Shown piece after piece: positions 12,001 to 23,200 of a stretch of DNA of 64,000 nt (the stretch's first letter is position 1; each line of letters starts with the position of its first letter). The translations under genes and the position numbers were made by a program. Below the pieces are notes generated by a model. The model saw nothing but the letters and a program-made list of their open reading frames with translations. It was not told where the DNA came from and did not search any database. The stretch lies in NCBI GenBank assembly GCA_027382625.1, contig JAJKFJ010021392.1, positions 62,001 through 126,000 on the forward strand, given 5' to 3'. This stretch comes from Tetmemena sp. SeJ-2015 (taxonomy: Eukaryota; Ciliophora; Spirotrichea; Sporadotrichida; Oxytrichidae).

Positions 12001-13501
12001 AATAGATTCATTAATTTAAGAATACTTAATTGAAATCTAAGAAACCATTGGTGCACCCATAGCAAGCTGCAGGTTAGGTGCTTGATCTGTAATCATACTC
12101 ACAATTGGCGCACTAAGGATAAAAATTCACAGTGTTGGAAGCCAGTAGGAGGGTTATTCTTTAATAATGAAAAATATTGTGACACTTCTTATAAAGGTTA
12201 ATTTAAGAATACAGTCTATGCGAAGTGAATCATAAATTTGAACTTTTGTTCTTGGAAATGAGAATGTGATAAATTTCATCCATAGAAAATTGGATAAGAA
12301 CTTACCTTTGCATTTATTTTTTATTCTCCGTAAGTGCTATAATACTTCTCCAGACATAAAATTGTAAATTAAATTTACATGAATCGCATTTGGTTTTATT
12401 GCTTTGGCAATCTAAGCAGTTGCTGACAGAGCATTTATATATTAAAGCATAGAAATTTAGAAATAATTTCGAACAGAATCCATATTCACTTATTCTAAAT
12501 CCATCGTCACACACTGCACAGACTGAAGAATCTAAGGGCAGTCCTTGCAAGCAGTTTAAATTTATTTTCAAAGTTAATTCTAAATTTTATTTCTAAAGCA
12601 GTTATCGAAATCTTCCTCAGGAGGGAATGAAGTGCAAGTGAAAGGATAATTATCAAGAGGAGTATCTAAGTCTTAATACTCTTCAATACAGTTGAAGCAT
12701 TATGAAGTGTCAGTTTGGTTGCACTCGAGGCAAGCCCTCGGATTATCACAAGCTAAAATTGGGTTTTAGAATATGATCAAGAAGTTTATTTACTTTAGCA
12801 AGTGCTGAAGTATGTGTCGTTTCGAAAATTATAATGAATTAATTCAATGATAAATAATTTAATATTTAAAAGGCTGCTTGATGGCGTTAACCCAGCCTAA
12901 ACCTAATCCTTCAGGCAGGCATTATTCACAGCCAGTGTTCATGTTACAAGAAGCACAGTGATCGCCGCAGCTCACGCATTTGCCTGAAACTTTGTCATTT
13001 ATATATTGATATCCTGCTAAACTAAACACCAACATTTGCTAGCTAATAAAAGTTAACTTCTATCTTTAGCTTGCAATCAGGAACGCAGAAAGTAAAGTTC
13101 CCAGGATAGGTAGAAGAGACTACCTCAGTTGCGTTTTTAAAAAGGTAAAAGTCATCTTGGCAAGACATGCAAAAGATGAAATTCACTCCTCCTGTTGCTT
13201 CTGTGTAACATGTGCTGCATCCATATATCGCACCCTCGCAGCCTACGAAGTTAAATTAAATTTGGAGTGTGAGGAATTAATTGGTGAAATTAAAATTCCT
13301 AAGTTCAAACTTACTTCTGCAGATTCCATATTCATCCCTGTAACTAAAAATAGAAATAATATTTTACATTTTTAAATCATTAACCATAAGGTTCGCTACC
13401 TGTAAATCATTAAAATTACTTTAAATTGAATATTACAGCCTGTATCTGTGTAACTCTGACTCTAAATGCTATTTGCAAGCAAAAGCAACAATAAAATTCA
13501 T
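1..13501 (-). CDS. Gene 1: giant cysteine-rich / beta-helix surface protein, 5' part only
   Basis: Partial gene running off the left edge. Read with TAA and TAG as Gln, it gives a leucine-rich signal peptide, a cysteine-rich N-terminal region (about 13,320 to 11,740), a linking segment (11,420 to 11,000), and a long series of beta-helix exons to position 1. It matches gene 2 exon by exon: position 61 corresponds to about 22,790 and the start to about 47,600. Extrapolating from gene 2, the GCC2/GCC3-like module, membrane domain and tail should lie roughly 8 kb beyond the window. The start is the ATG at 13,499-13,501; it precedes the leucine-rich peptide but is one base out of frame with it. 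Another displacement lies at 11,676-11,695. No substrate or ligand can be read from the sequence. Exon boundaries are only partly resolved. Confidence 0.8.
1080..1690. other. Homopolymer-dominated AT patch in gene 1
   Basis: Long A and T runs mixed with short G or C runs (CCCCG, GGGG, TTTTTTCCCC), unlike the flanking AT-rich introns. No beta-helix motif can be read through it. Similar patches occur in gene 2. Local consensus failure is a likely cause; real low-complexity intron DNA is possible. Confidence 0.45.
3822..4100 (-). other. Gene 1 exon with conserved frame switch
   Basis: Downstream of about 4,030 the frame reads GCRYGLKGGVFYVSS then NFGVYGGIAYCQNC. Upstream it reads SSDVNSYKNSF, one base out of phase. 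Gene 2 has the same pair of motifs (SSYVNSYNNSF, then GSRYGYKGGIFY) with the same displacement at about 28,060. Either a very short or non-canonical intron lies between, or the upstream motif is out-of-frame noise kept by DNA similarity. Confidence 0.6.
5472..5771 (-). other. Gene 1 beta-helix exon with acidic strand segment
   Basis: About 100 codons including HEIVYFVIKDINIGILDF, FDEFDFTSDNNFDRN and YSQYDFFQISTIERVMGNRG. Gene 2 has the same exon at about 29,180-29,290 (VIGNQGFKI and DYDSNYFGN), but its continuation enters a homopolymer-dominated patch starting near 29,290. This copy is therefore the better guide to the intact exon. Confidence 0.7.
7845..8036 (-). other. Gene 1 beta-helix exon
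   Basis: An open segment of about 63 codons, with an Asp-Glu-Pro-Glu stretch, PYFLEASPQDYDF and KIEFSLNTYTGNFVSNN. The last part is the usual strand-and-Asn-turn of the family. The gene 2 counterpart lies at about 38,610-38,810 and reads KVEFSQNIYRNNF-like in the same place. The internal Met is not a gene start. Confidence 0.7.
11000..11061 (-). other. Gene 1 intron, 62 nt, shared with gene 2
   Basis: GTAAGTAG donor, TTGTAG acceptor, phase 1. It follows a conserved exon ending in NIVIDSLDAI and precedes TWDDDQDIPYC. Gene 2 has an intron in the same phase at the same site (43,606-43,640, 35 nt) followed by WVQDGPIPAC. The position is conserved while sequence and length have changed. Confidence 0.8.
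11062..11420 (-). other. Gene 1 linker into the beta-helix
   Basis: Two conserved segments. The first, about 11,400-11,290, reads IYLLKGDHFIMRMYLQEYRP followed by LVYDDQSQNV. The second, about 11,250-11,062, starts QPYFCSIDP and contains YNKLGAKFKLFVGQGLTLQN. A hydrophobic strand followed by Gly-Asp-His-aromatic resembles the entry of pectin-lyase-type beta-helices. Gene 2 matches closely (IMRSYLKEYRPLIYDD; YNKLGAKFNIKIGQGLTF). Confidence 0.75.
11676..11695 (-). other. Frame displacement in gene 1 cysteine-rich exon
   Basis: Upstream the frame reads TNCQRGYYLSK; downstream the conserved block SYGSCVEKDVDTDQYEIF is one base out of phase. The gene 2 counterpart (about 44,380-44,190) reads straight through from CTNCKQGYYL to SFGTCLQKYV. 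Gene 1 therefore has a one-base insertion or deletion near this GC-containing homopolymer stretch, either a sequencing slip or an inactivating lesion. Confidence 0.7.
11740..13242 (-). other. Gene 1 N-terminal cysteine-rich region (growth-factor-receptor / furin-like)
   Basis: Several exons with closely spaced Cys pairs. The first (from 13,242) reads CEGAIYGCSTCYTEATGG and continues with SCQDDFY. The next (about 13,010-12,850) has CVSCGDHCASC and ends in GLGWVNAIKQPF. An exon at about 12,760-12,600 has ACLECNQTD and CFNCIEEY. The exon covering 12,314-12,571 carries CAVCDDGF and CSVSNCLDC. Further exons hold CANCEYDY and CVSVCPQRSFGEK (about 12,130-11,930) and CKNCLGEGPDMCTNC (about 11,810-11,750). 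The spacing resembles growth-factor-receptor or furin-like repeats, which are disulphide-bonded and extracellular. Gene 2 matches throughout. The family label rests on Cys spacing. Confidence 0.8.
12314..12571 (-). other. Gene 1 cysteine-rich exon, uninterrupted copy
   Basis: One continuous exon segment of about 85 codons with ten Cys, followed by Gln-Met-Gln-Arg and a GTAAG donor at its 3' end. It matters because the same exon in gene 2 is split by an 823-nt intron containing an inverted-repeat element (45,534-46,356). Here the FCSKLFLNFYALIYKCSVSN segment crosses the equivalent point with no intron, so gene 1 shows the uninterrupted form. Confidence 0.85.
13243..13314 (-). other. Gene 1 intron, 72 nt
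   Basis: A GTAAGT donor and a CGTAG acceptor split an Arg-Ser codon pair in phase 1. The upstream exon ends in an Asp-Glu-x-x-Ile-Cys-Arg motif, and gene 2 has the same motif followed by GTAAGT at the same place (about 47,227). The downstream exon opens with the first Cys of the cysteine-rich region. Donor, acceptor, frame and paralogue position all agree. Confidence 0.85.
13430..13501 (-). other. Gene 1 signal peptide and mature N-terminus
   Basis: One frame reads ILLLLLLANSIQSQS followed by a Thr-Gly-Cys-Asn motif, a typical secretory signal with a small residue before a polar mature end. Gene 2 has a matching hydrophobic stretch and a Gly-Cys-Asn-Tyr-Gln motif at about 47,520-47,580. In gene 1 the only nearby ATG (13,499-13,501) joins this frame only if the A-run at 13,493-13,496 (T-run on the coding strand) is one base shorter. 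A length error there is the simplest explanation; a cryptic upstream exon is the alternative. Confidence 0.6.
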
Positions 13502-14592
13502 TCTTTGATCAAATTTAATAAGAGTATCTAGAATCTTCAAGAAGTTAAGATATCACTCATTTTCATTTTTATAGTTTTCTAGGGCCTTCATTTTTGTTGA
13601 GAATTACAGAATTTTCATTTTTTAAACTAGTAATTAAAAATAAAATATTATTTAATTGTTAAATTTTTTATTTAATTCATTAAATTAAATGAAATTATTC
13701 TCCTCTCTATTCTATATAATCATTATTTTATGAAATATTATATTAAAGTTATTGCTATTATATAATTTAAAGAGTAGCAATTTTATCTTGAAATTTGCGT
13801 TTAAATTTATAATTTTACAAATATAAAGCCGCAAAGTGGTTAATTAAATCTAGAATATTAAAAGACAAAGTTCATAATTATTTTCTTGAATAACTACTAC
13901 TACTACACATTCAATTATCTCAAACTTTACAAAAAAAAGTTTCAGTGATATTTATTTTTAATATCTATTTTCTTTACTTAAAGAAGATTAAATTAGTGAG
14001 GCTTGATGTAAATTGCAATATATAATATTTTTAAGCCAAAGATTTATAATCGATGCTATAAATATTTATTTAATAAAATAAATATTTTTGTACGATTACA
14101 AATGAAATTTAGTAAAAATTAAATTTTAATTTTATGATAAATAAATTATAGGTTATTGTAAATTTAAGGCTAAAATTTAAAAGAATGAATTATAAAATTC
14201 TCTGTAAAATAATCTTCTTCCTCATAGTTGATTCATTTAATATTTTTCCTTAAATTTTTTTATTTAGATTATGATTTGAATTTAAATGCTTTAATTTCCT
14301 ATTTTAGGAATTATATATGCTCCATATTTTAGAATTTATAATCTAAATTAAATGGTATTTATTTGATATATAAATGCTTCTTATGGATGTAGAGTTAATT
14401 ATAAAATAAATAAATTAAATAATTTATTAGTTTAATTAAATAAGCTCTTGCTCTAAATCATTGGCTAATTCTGCTATAAGAGCGTTTTTTCTGATAAACC
14501 TTGATTACTTGAACCTCAGCTCTCGTATCTTAAATTTTCAATAAGTTTAATCGTGCTCCATTTCTCAAAAGTCAACAATGTCTTATTGTAAC
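13502..14592. other. Spacer between gene 2 stop and gene 1 start
   Basis: About 1.1 kb, extremely AT-rich. It should hold the gene 2 3' UTR and the gene 1 promoter, but I recognise no defined signal and no RNA gene. Just beyond the gene 2 stop, about 14,520-14,440, one frame reads KQSRFIRKNALIAELANDLE-like sequence, so the gene 2 tail may be extended by splicing or by TGA readthrough. Otherwise I see nothing here. Confidence 0.5.
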
Positions 14593-17230
14593 TCATTCAC
14601 ATTAAAATATTTTGGTTGAGTACTTTTGTATATATTTTGGCTTTGCTATTAACTTTCTTAGGCTGCTCATTTAAAATAACTAATTTAAATTTAAACTTGG
14701 CGTTACTGCATATTTATCATCAGAAGATGATGACTTTCCTTCACTGTCATTTTGCTTGATTATTGAGCTGCTCTCGGAATTCCTTACTACTTCTGAAGAG
14801 GGCTACTACTTTAAGCTCTTTTTAAGCATTTAGGTTTACTTGTACTTCTTGTTTAAATTGTAGTTCTTTGCTTATTCATCACTCTTTGCTTCTGTGCTAT
14901 TCTTTATGTGCATCTTCACTTTCCTGTCGTTCTTGCTATTAAAAAAAAGTAATTAGGACTCTTATTAATCCTAAAGTCTTAAATTTAGACTTCTTTTAGA
15001 GTTCAGAGTTTTATTATTTGCTCAAAGATCTAGTGCTTGCAGATTTTTATGGACTATCATTATAAATGCAATATAAAGTGAATCAGAAAGAATAAATAAA
15101 ATTAAATGTTAAGGGTGTGCCATAATAAAACTTTCTTAAAATGAAAAAGAATTTAATCTAGATCATTATATTTTAAACGAAATAAAGCAAATTATAATAG
15201 GAATTTATTCTTTAAAAAATTAAATTCTCTCATAATAAAATATCAATAATGTTACTTGCCTAGTTTAGTTTGTTTTTCTCAGTGACTTCTCGCAAATTAG
15301 AATCTGCTATTATCTGGATTTTTTCTCTTACTTTAAAAATAAATAAATTATTAAGCCATAAATTAAATAACTATGCATCTATTTTAAAATTCTTGCTAAG
15401 AATTCAAAAGAAAATCTTTCAAGCATTAAGAAGAAATAAACTGTGAGATCAGAGATGAAGTGATATTTATATTAATACAATATATTCTTAACGATAATAA
15501 ATTTTTAATGTGAGTTGAATTCCTTCCATCTCCATAAAAATTCATTTAAAATATATTTTCTTGTTAAGGTCTGCTGTTTCTCGCAAGGATGAGTGAAAGT
15601 AGGGTGTCTAATTGTTTAATTTCCCAATTCGAGGACTGAAAAGAAACTTTTCTCTCTGATCATTTAAAAATGATATCGAAGGCTTTCTAGAGCATTTCAA
15701 CTTCACCTAAGCAACTAAAATAGCAAGAGTTCCATATATTATCACAGTGGAGACGAGTCAAATAGCATCTTCATTTGCTCTTGTTTGGAGAAACTTAAAT
15801 GGTAAGAAGTCAGCTTAAACTTAAAAATTCACCAAATATCAATTAAGTTTAAGTTTTATTAGCTTCAAATCACGATTCTTTTAAATTCTAAGTATTTATA
15901 ATTAAAAAATAATTCTATATTAATTTGGTTTGACTTATTCTTATAAAGTCACTAATTTCTTTATTCTTTATTAATTTAAAAATCTTAATTATCTGCTGAA
16001 TTTGTATAATTAGCTACTTAATTTTCTTTATTCATAATTATTCATGAGAAATAGAATCCTAATTTCATCTAAAATGTATTATCAAAATAAAATCCTAAAG
16101 CTAAATTGACAAAATTATTATGAAAGATTTAATTAAATAATTCTTTAAATGGAAGCTGATTTCATGAAAATTCACCACTCTTAATTATAGTACTGAGATC
16201 GCACTTTTTCATAATTGAAGCTCATTAAATAACTCCACAATTGAATAAATTTAATTTAAATGAAACTTAATTTAAATTATAAAACTTTTTGTTCCTATTT
16301 CTCCTAAAGACTAGGCATGATAGTTAGAGCTTCTTAACTCTCTTCTTCAATCATGACTTTGTCTTTATTTACCACAAGTCTTTTTTAAGATTCGTTCATG
16401 AATTAATATTTTCCTTAATAAATAAAATAATTTGCTGCTTAAGGTTCTAAACTTGTTTATTTTTGATTATCTTGGCCTTTTTTTAAATGCTATTTCTGGC
16501 TCTTCTACTTTTTGCATTTTTGTTTTACTTTTTGGACGAGCTGCCTCTTGTACTTTCTCCTTCTTGAGATACTGTAAGATCTGCTTTAGATTATTCTCGT
16601 TGAGCACAAGTTCCCCCTTGTCTATCAAATTCTCAAGTTGCAGCAGCTATTCACTAAACTTACATTAAGAAAAAATAAATAGATGCAAAACTACTCCCTA
16701 AGCATGTTACTCTCTTCTTAGATTTCTATTTGCTAGAGTATGAGTTAGTATTTAGAATGTCTACCACAGAGAAAAAGTGAGGTGTAGATTTAGGGCAGGC
16801 TCTTGGCTAGTAGGGTCTTTATCTGAAAGAAAACTTTGAAAACAAACAAAGTGAAAAAGAGGATGTTGCTCAACAGGATCACAAGATTTGCTATGCAATT
16901 TTTTTAATTAAGATACAAAAAGAGCTAGGTAGAAGAATCTAAAATCATCTAAGTGGAAGAGCTTTGAACACCAGTTTAATACCCAAATAATTTTATGAGC
17001 TATGATTAAAGAGAAAGAGTTTATCAAACAGTTCAGAGGGAAAAATTAAAAATCAGAGATAATATTGATCTGATGACAGTTTTCCAATTTTTATTTGCAT
17101 CAGACTTTAATTCAGCACTATCATTTTTGAGATAAATAAAAGATATATATGTATGAGTTTTTTAAAATACTTTCATGAAATTAATATTTATTTATAAAAT
17201 TAAAGTCCCTATATTTAAAATATATTTGTC
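14593..17230 (-). other. Gene 2 cytoplasmic tail
   Basis: Polar, Lys/Glu/Ser-rich exons downstream of the membrane domain. Just after the membrane the frame reads IKTLLAKSLPQIYTSLFLCG, matching gene 3's IKNQIIKNFPRLYTNICLCG. Further on are LLQLENLIDKGELVLNENN and LKQILQYLKKEKVQEAA (about 16,650-16,540), a likely short coiled coil or amphipathic helix. The end has KNDRKVKMHIKNSTEAKSD, then serine/acidic stretches and KYIQKYSTKIFQCE before TGA. Apart from the first 30 or so residues I see no similarity to the gene 3 tail. One in-frame TGA (15,660-15,662) interrupts an otherwise coherent stretch. Confidence 0.65.
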
Positions 17231-20200
17231 TTTTTAAGAAAATGTTGAGAATAATTTTTGTTTTGAGTCTGGACGTCTGTTGCATCAACTGAGACTATAA
17301 AGAACAAGCCGCAGAAAATAGTTATTATGGAAACCACCACAGAAGTTGTTTCAAGTTGGTTAAGTTATAAAACTTATTTAAATAACTTCAATTAATATTA
17401 AGCGTCTTTGTCGCAAAAGGATTTTAAGTGAGGTTTACTCCCATGAAAAATATGAGGAGCATCAGAACAGTCAAAGCTTGAACCGCAACGCCATACTTGA
17501 CAAGAAACACTTATATGAAAATGAGGGCAATCTTTCTGTAAATTATCACGGACTCCCAGTAGTAAAATCTGAGTTTATATCCTCTGAACAAGAAACCATA
17601 CTTTAAATTAATTTAGCTTTAAACTTTCCTATTAAAGCATAATTTTTAAAAGATTTTATTAGATCGGTTCCAACAATTAATTTAATAGAGACTTATCATT
17701 TTTTTATTTTTTAGAAGAAATAAATTATGCTAATTTAAAAAATGCTATTACTTTTTTTTGACAGATAGTGTGTTTAGTCTTTCTTTTTGTCTGATAAGCA
17801 AGACCAAAGAAAAGAATGGAATTCCAAAGCCCCAAATAATTAAAGCAGGTAACGCCACTCCTAAAGCCCACAGAGTGTGATAGCCTTAGTAGCAAACTAT
17901 TTCTAAAACATTCTTCACTCTCTCCTCTCCGTCTATGTCAACGCAGCTAAAATAATTGAAGTCATAAAAATAAAATTACTTGAAAGCGTTGAAAACGAAC
18001 TTTACTATATTTGGATGCACTAGGAAAAGCAAGATAACAATGGTGGAGATAAAACTTGCTAGCATTTAATCCTATGCTTTACTCTTCCGATAAACTACTC
18101 TCCAAAAGATGAAGCTTATTACTGCCAAGATTATGGGCAGCAGAGAAAACATAACCAACTTGAAATTAATAGAAAGAACTTAATAAAGAGATAAAAGTTT
18201 GAAGTAGAAAATTCTTATAGGTAGTTGTGTGTCATCATTGTCGTTATTCGAGTCCACTGTCTAACTCGTTTTATTTTATACTTAGTAATAATTTAATGAA
18301 TTAAAGATTTATTTAACATAACTTTAAATTATAATAAGATGGCACTTATCTATATATAGACATCAATAAAAAAGAGTTCTTAATAAAATTTCTGTTATTC
18401 CTTTACTTTTTGTGTGTAAGTTTATAAAATAAAATATCATTTGATATTCCAGATCACTACCCAGGAAGCAATCGATTGAAAAGATTTGAAATGAGGCATC
18501 TCCAACTGTGGAGTTGATTTCAAAGTACTACAATATTTTCTGAGGCCAATTGAAATCGAAAGAAGCAGTTAGCATTATCAGCTAGATATGGTTCAATAAG
18601 ATCTTCTAGAAAACGCTTGTAATATTTTTGCTATTTGCAGCTTTTATTTAAAATAATTTTTTTAAAAAATAATTTTGAAACATATTAAATCATTAAAGCT
18701 TAAAAGGAAAACTATTTTTACTTAAGACACTAAGAATCGATATTAACATTTTAAAGAAAAATTCCATTTTACAGCGCCTTTTAATGTTGATCTTATCATT
18801 AAGCCCAAGAGCAGTCCAGCAAAATAAAATATATTGTTTGATTTTTCAACCATGAAGATTATAAGGATTCGAGAGACATTTACTTTAAATTCTGGACATT
18901 TTGCGCAATCAAAAGAACTAGTCGCCTAATAGCCACTTTGGCAACCAGCACAAAGAATGCCTTTATAACCTGCAGCACAGTCACCTTGTGGATTATTGTT
19001 AGGAGGAAGCATTCCTCTAAAAATTAAGTAAACTAAAAAACTTACAGGCAAGCAGCTGAGTTGAAACATTTTATGAATACTTTAGTTTCATTGCTTTTTC
19101 TCTTTAAACTTAAAATTTTGCATATATATATATAGTCTCCAATATCCTGGAACAGGGCCAATATTTGAGCCACCATTACAAATAGCTTGAGAAGTAGGAC
19201 AAATTTGACACTATCCAGGCTCTGTCATTTCATCTAAAGAGTAATACTTCCCTTCAGCACATTCATTTATTATAGAGTATTTATTAAATTCCTCGCATCT
19301 GTAAAGAAAATTGAAAATATGACATTTAAACTTACGCCCCAATCGAAGTGAAACTTTCTCCAGCTATGCAATTCCTTAGCGTTATATTAAGCAAGAAGTC
19401 TATTGAATCTCGCCCATTAAGCTACTACAGATATTCTAGATTTGCAGGTCTTGTTTCATCTATACCTTCAGAGGTGAAGGAAAGTTAATAGCTGTTGCCA
19501 GGTGCCGCAGTAAAAGTTACATTCTGCACAACATATACTCCATACTAGGAATAGAAAGTCGTTATACCTAAATAAATTCTAATTTAAATACCAGTAATTG
19601 AGGCGGGATAGAGGCTAACATCTTTAGAAGTAGATATGGTGGCTTTCAAAATGATGTCTAGCTTTTTGCTTGATTCAGTGCCAACAATTTAGCCATATGG
19701 ATCTGCCAAAGCTAGATAAATTGGAGTAATTTGCCCTCCACTTCTCAAATTCGTTAGAGCAAACTATGTTTCTCCAATTACTTAATTATCTTCCTGCAAA
19801 AATCTATTCTATGAATTCATATTCCTCCTCTCTTACTCTTCATTGGCTTGGCTTCCAGCTCTTAGCAATTACTCTTCATACTAAGTTTAATAGAAATTTT
19901 AATTTTATTACTATGCTTGGGTTATAGCTATAATGTTGAGAGGGTAACTGCCAATATTGTCTGCATATATTGCGGCTGAGTTATTCTAGTACAAGAACTA
20001 ATTGGAAGCGAGAAGAGAGGGTTGCACGTCATTCCAATATAAAGCACCACCAGATTGATTCGCAGAATTATTGATATAGGTATTTTAACCTGAAAAATTG
20101 AATTTGCAGACGTAAGGCTCGCCGCATTCAAGATAAGTCCCTCCGCCATTCTTAGCCCAGTTATTTATGAAAGTAGAGTTATGAATTAGAGTCTAGATCA

Positions 20201-23200
20201 CACTCTTAAATTAAATTACTTTAACTCTTTATTCGTATCCCTCCACCTTCTCCTTCAGTTGCCTGACAGTTTTCAAATATCGAATTCATTATCTTTTGAT
20301 GATAATTTATTTCAAATAATATCGAAAATGTTCTGAAATAAATGATGTTATGGGTAGTTAAATTCTCATAAATAAAATAATACCGCAATATTTTTTTTAA
20401 ATCTTTGTGCTCACTTAATCTGATGTTTGGATTTTATCTTTGAAATCTTCTGAGAATTCTAGATAGATGGCTCCACCTTCTTGAGATGTCGAGTTTTAAA
20501 TGTGAGCTTCGTAAATCCAAAACATTTGACAGTCTAAGCTAAAATTTGAATAATAAAAATATTTTTAAAGCAGTAAATCGACCCACCTTAAATAGACAGC
20601 ACTTCAATCTATGAGTTCCCTAAATTGCATGAATAATTATTCCGTCTTACTTATGATAGAAAGTTATTTAGATAAGAAGTTGCACTGGCTCATGTAGATG
20701 CTGCTTGGAGCTAAAAAATTGGAGATTATACTGCTATTAAACGATAGATAATTTATTGACTGTGTCGCATAGAGATCTGCTCCGTAATCCTATGCAAAAT
20801 TCTTTGAAAATTCTGAGTCTATAATAATTTACAATGCAAATCAATTCATTTAATATTTTATAATAAATTTTTAGTTCTTATGGAAAATTTGAGATATTTT
20901 GATAATTATTTTCTTAGAATAGATTAGCAACTCTAACATTTAATTTGTCTATATTTGAAGGATTATCATCTGAATAATCAGATCATCATTAAATTTGGAT
21001 ATAAAGATTAAAGAATTATAATTCGTATATAAATTAATTTTCAAGTCTATAATATTCAAGTGGGTAAAACCTTGAGCATAGATCGCTCCTCCCGAAGAGG
21101 AAGCATAGTTTCCTTCAAACGCAGATTGCTTGATGTCAAAAGTTGACTCTCCAGATATGTAAATAGCTCCTCCTAATTACGTATACCCATTTTTGAAGTT
21201 TGAATTGCTTATGGTCACATTCAAAACTTTAATTTTATTTATTTTAAATTATCTACTCATCTTATTAATTTTAAAAAGTAATTGACCTTTTTTAGATATA
21301 TTTGAGTAAGAAATAAAAAATATAGTTTTTTGTCCATCAAGAGATAATAATTTTTATTCTTGAATTAAAAGGCAGGAACTTTCTTCTCTTCATTACCACT
21401 TCATAATTGTGAAGGGACTAATATAGTAGCAGAGAATTTCTATAAAAGAAAATTAATTTCCCTCAAAATTAAAATATATCTAAACTAAGTGGATTTATTT
21501 AATAAGTTAAACCCCAAAAATTAAAAAATAGAGACAGAGTCATCATCTGCAATCAGAATGCTAATGGTAAGTTATATTTTAGTTAAGTGAACTTCTTTTC
21601 TTTTAATTGAATCGCTATTTATAAATTTAATCTTCTTATAAGATAAAAATCAAAATTGTTTTTATTGGCCTAATATAGCTTAGTATTATAAGATAATAAT
21701 TCTAAATTATAGTAATTTAAAGCTTATTACCAAACCTTTAAATTTAAGCAGATTGAGAGAAAAAATTTAAATGTATTATCCTTTTTATGTATTTTAGATT
21801 TTTTTGTTCTATTTTAGAAGAAAAATGGATTTGATTAGAGTTCATGATGGCATGTATAAAACTTCCTTTAAAAATTAAAAATTTGTTATTAAGAGAATCA
21901 GCCCTTTCTTGCTAGCTTACAAAGTACTAATTATTTTAAGCAATACCATTAATTCTTACATTTCATTATCGCTAAAGTTGGTACTATTAAAAAACGAGAG
22001 GAGTTATTTTTATCCCAAAATGTTAATTATCTTCATAATATCTATGTGAGATTAGAAAAGCCAATAAAAATATTCTTCGATAGTGTTTCTGCAAAGTTAG
22101 AGTCAAATGTGGAATTCTTGATTGTTAAATTTTGAGTGTACATAAGTTGAATAGTGTTCTGCTCTGCTTCGTTCAAGAAGAATCTTCATTAACGATAATA
22201 AGCTAATTTAGAGTTTAATTATCTTGAGTTGAAGATTTCAATTGGTTGAGTCTAAAGAAATTGATCTAAGAAAATTATATACATCACTAGATTCGAGAAC
22301 ATATTAAATGCAATATTTTCTTTTAGGATAAGAAAGATTAATTTTTTAATAAACATTGATGACTGACGTCTCTTAAGCATAATTTCTAAAAATAGTTATC
22401 CTCTTTATCAACTATCTTACTCTGTAAAAATGGTTTGATTGATAGTTGCATAGGACTTTGTGACAATATTTATCACGCCAGCTTTTAAAATCGCACTATT
22501 TTTAGTAAAATTAACCCCTTAAAGTTCAAGATAGGCTTGATTTATTAAAACAATTATAATAATTATATTGTCAAGTTAGATAGCTCCAGCTGTAAATATT
22601 AAAATATTTCTATATTTAAAGGCATAGTTGTTCGTTATATTCGAAGATACTAGTTTCAAAACTGATTTAGTAACTTAAAACACACCACCAGTAATTGCAG
22701 AATTGTCTAATAAAATATCAAGCATGCTTCATTAATCTTACATTAAAACAAGGAGCTGTAATCTTCAAGCTTTGTGTTATAGAGATAGTGAACTCCCCCA
22801 AGACTCGCATAATTGCAAAATGTGTAGCTGTTAAAATATATTTCAACCTATATACTTTATTTTAAAGTTATTATTTGAAACTACAGACTCAGAATTCTGA
22901 ATAGAAAATGCACTCCCGTATTGAACTGTATTTGAGGATAGAGAATTAATAACTTCAGTAAGGTAAAATTCTTGAGAGCATTAGAATTTATTACTCAGCA
23001 AGTTAAGAGTCAAATCAGGAGAGACGGTGGATAGAATGGAGCCCTCTGAGCATGCAGAATTAACAAGGATATTATTTGTCAAATTCACAACATTCGCAGC
23101 GTTGATAAAGAAACTTCCCCCAGAGGCTCCAGTATTTTATAGTGAGCATCCAACACCTTGAATTCTTGAATTTGAAATTAAGAAAGTCAAATATTTACAA

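Noticed and set aside
13157..13375. Plus-strand frame with Cys residues
   Set aside because: It overlaps the conserved gene 1 Cys exon and its 72-nt intron on the minus strand.
16432..16668. Open plus-strand frame with hydrophobic residues
   Set aside because: The opposite strand reads a coherent polar tail (ENLIDKGELVLNENNLKQIL); the plus frame is its shadow.
16700..17080. Natural-looking plus-strand protein (GVDLGQALGQQGLYLKENFE and following residues)
   Set aside because: The minus strand here encodes the start of the gene 2 tail and aligns with gene 3 (SLPQIYTSLFLCG against NFPRLYTNICLCG), so the plus frame is an antisense artefact. It shows that plausible-looking frames arise on both strands in this DNA.
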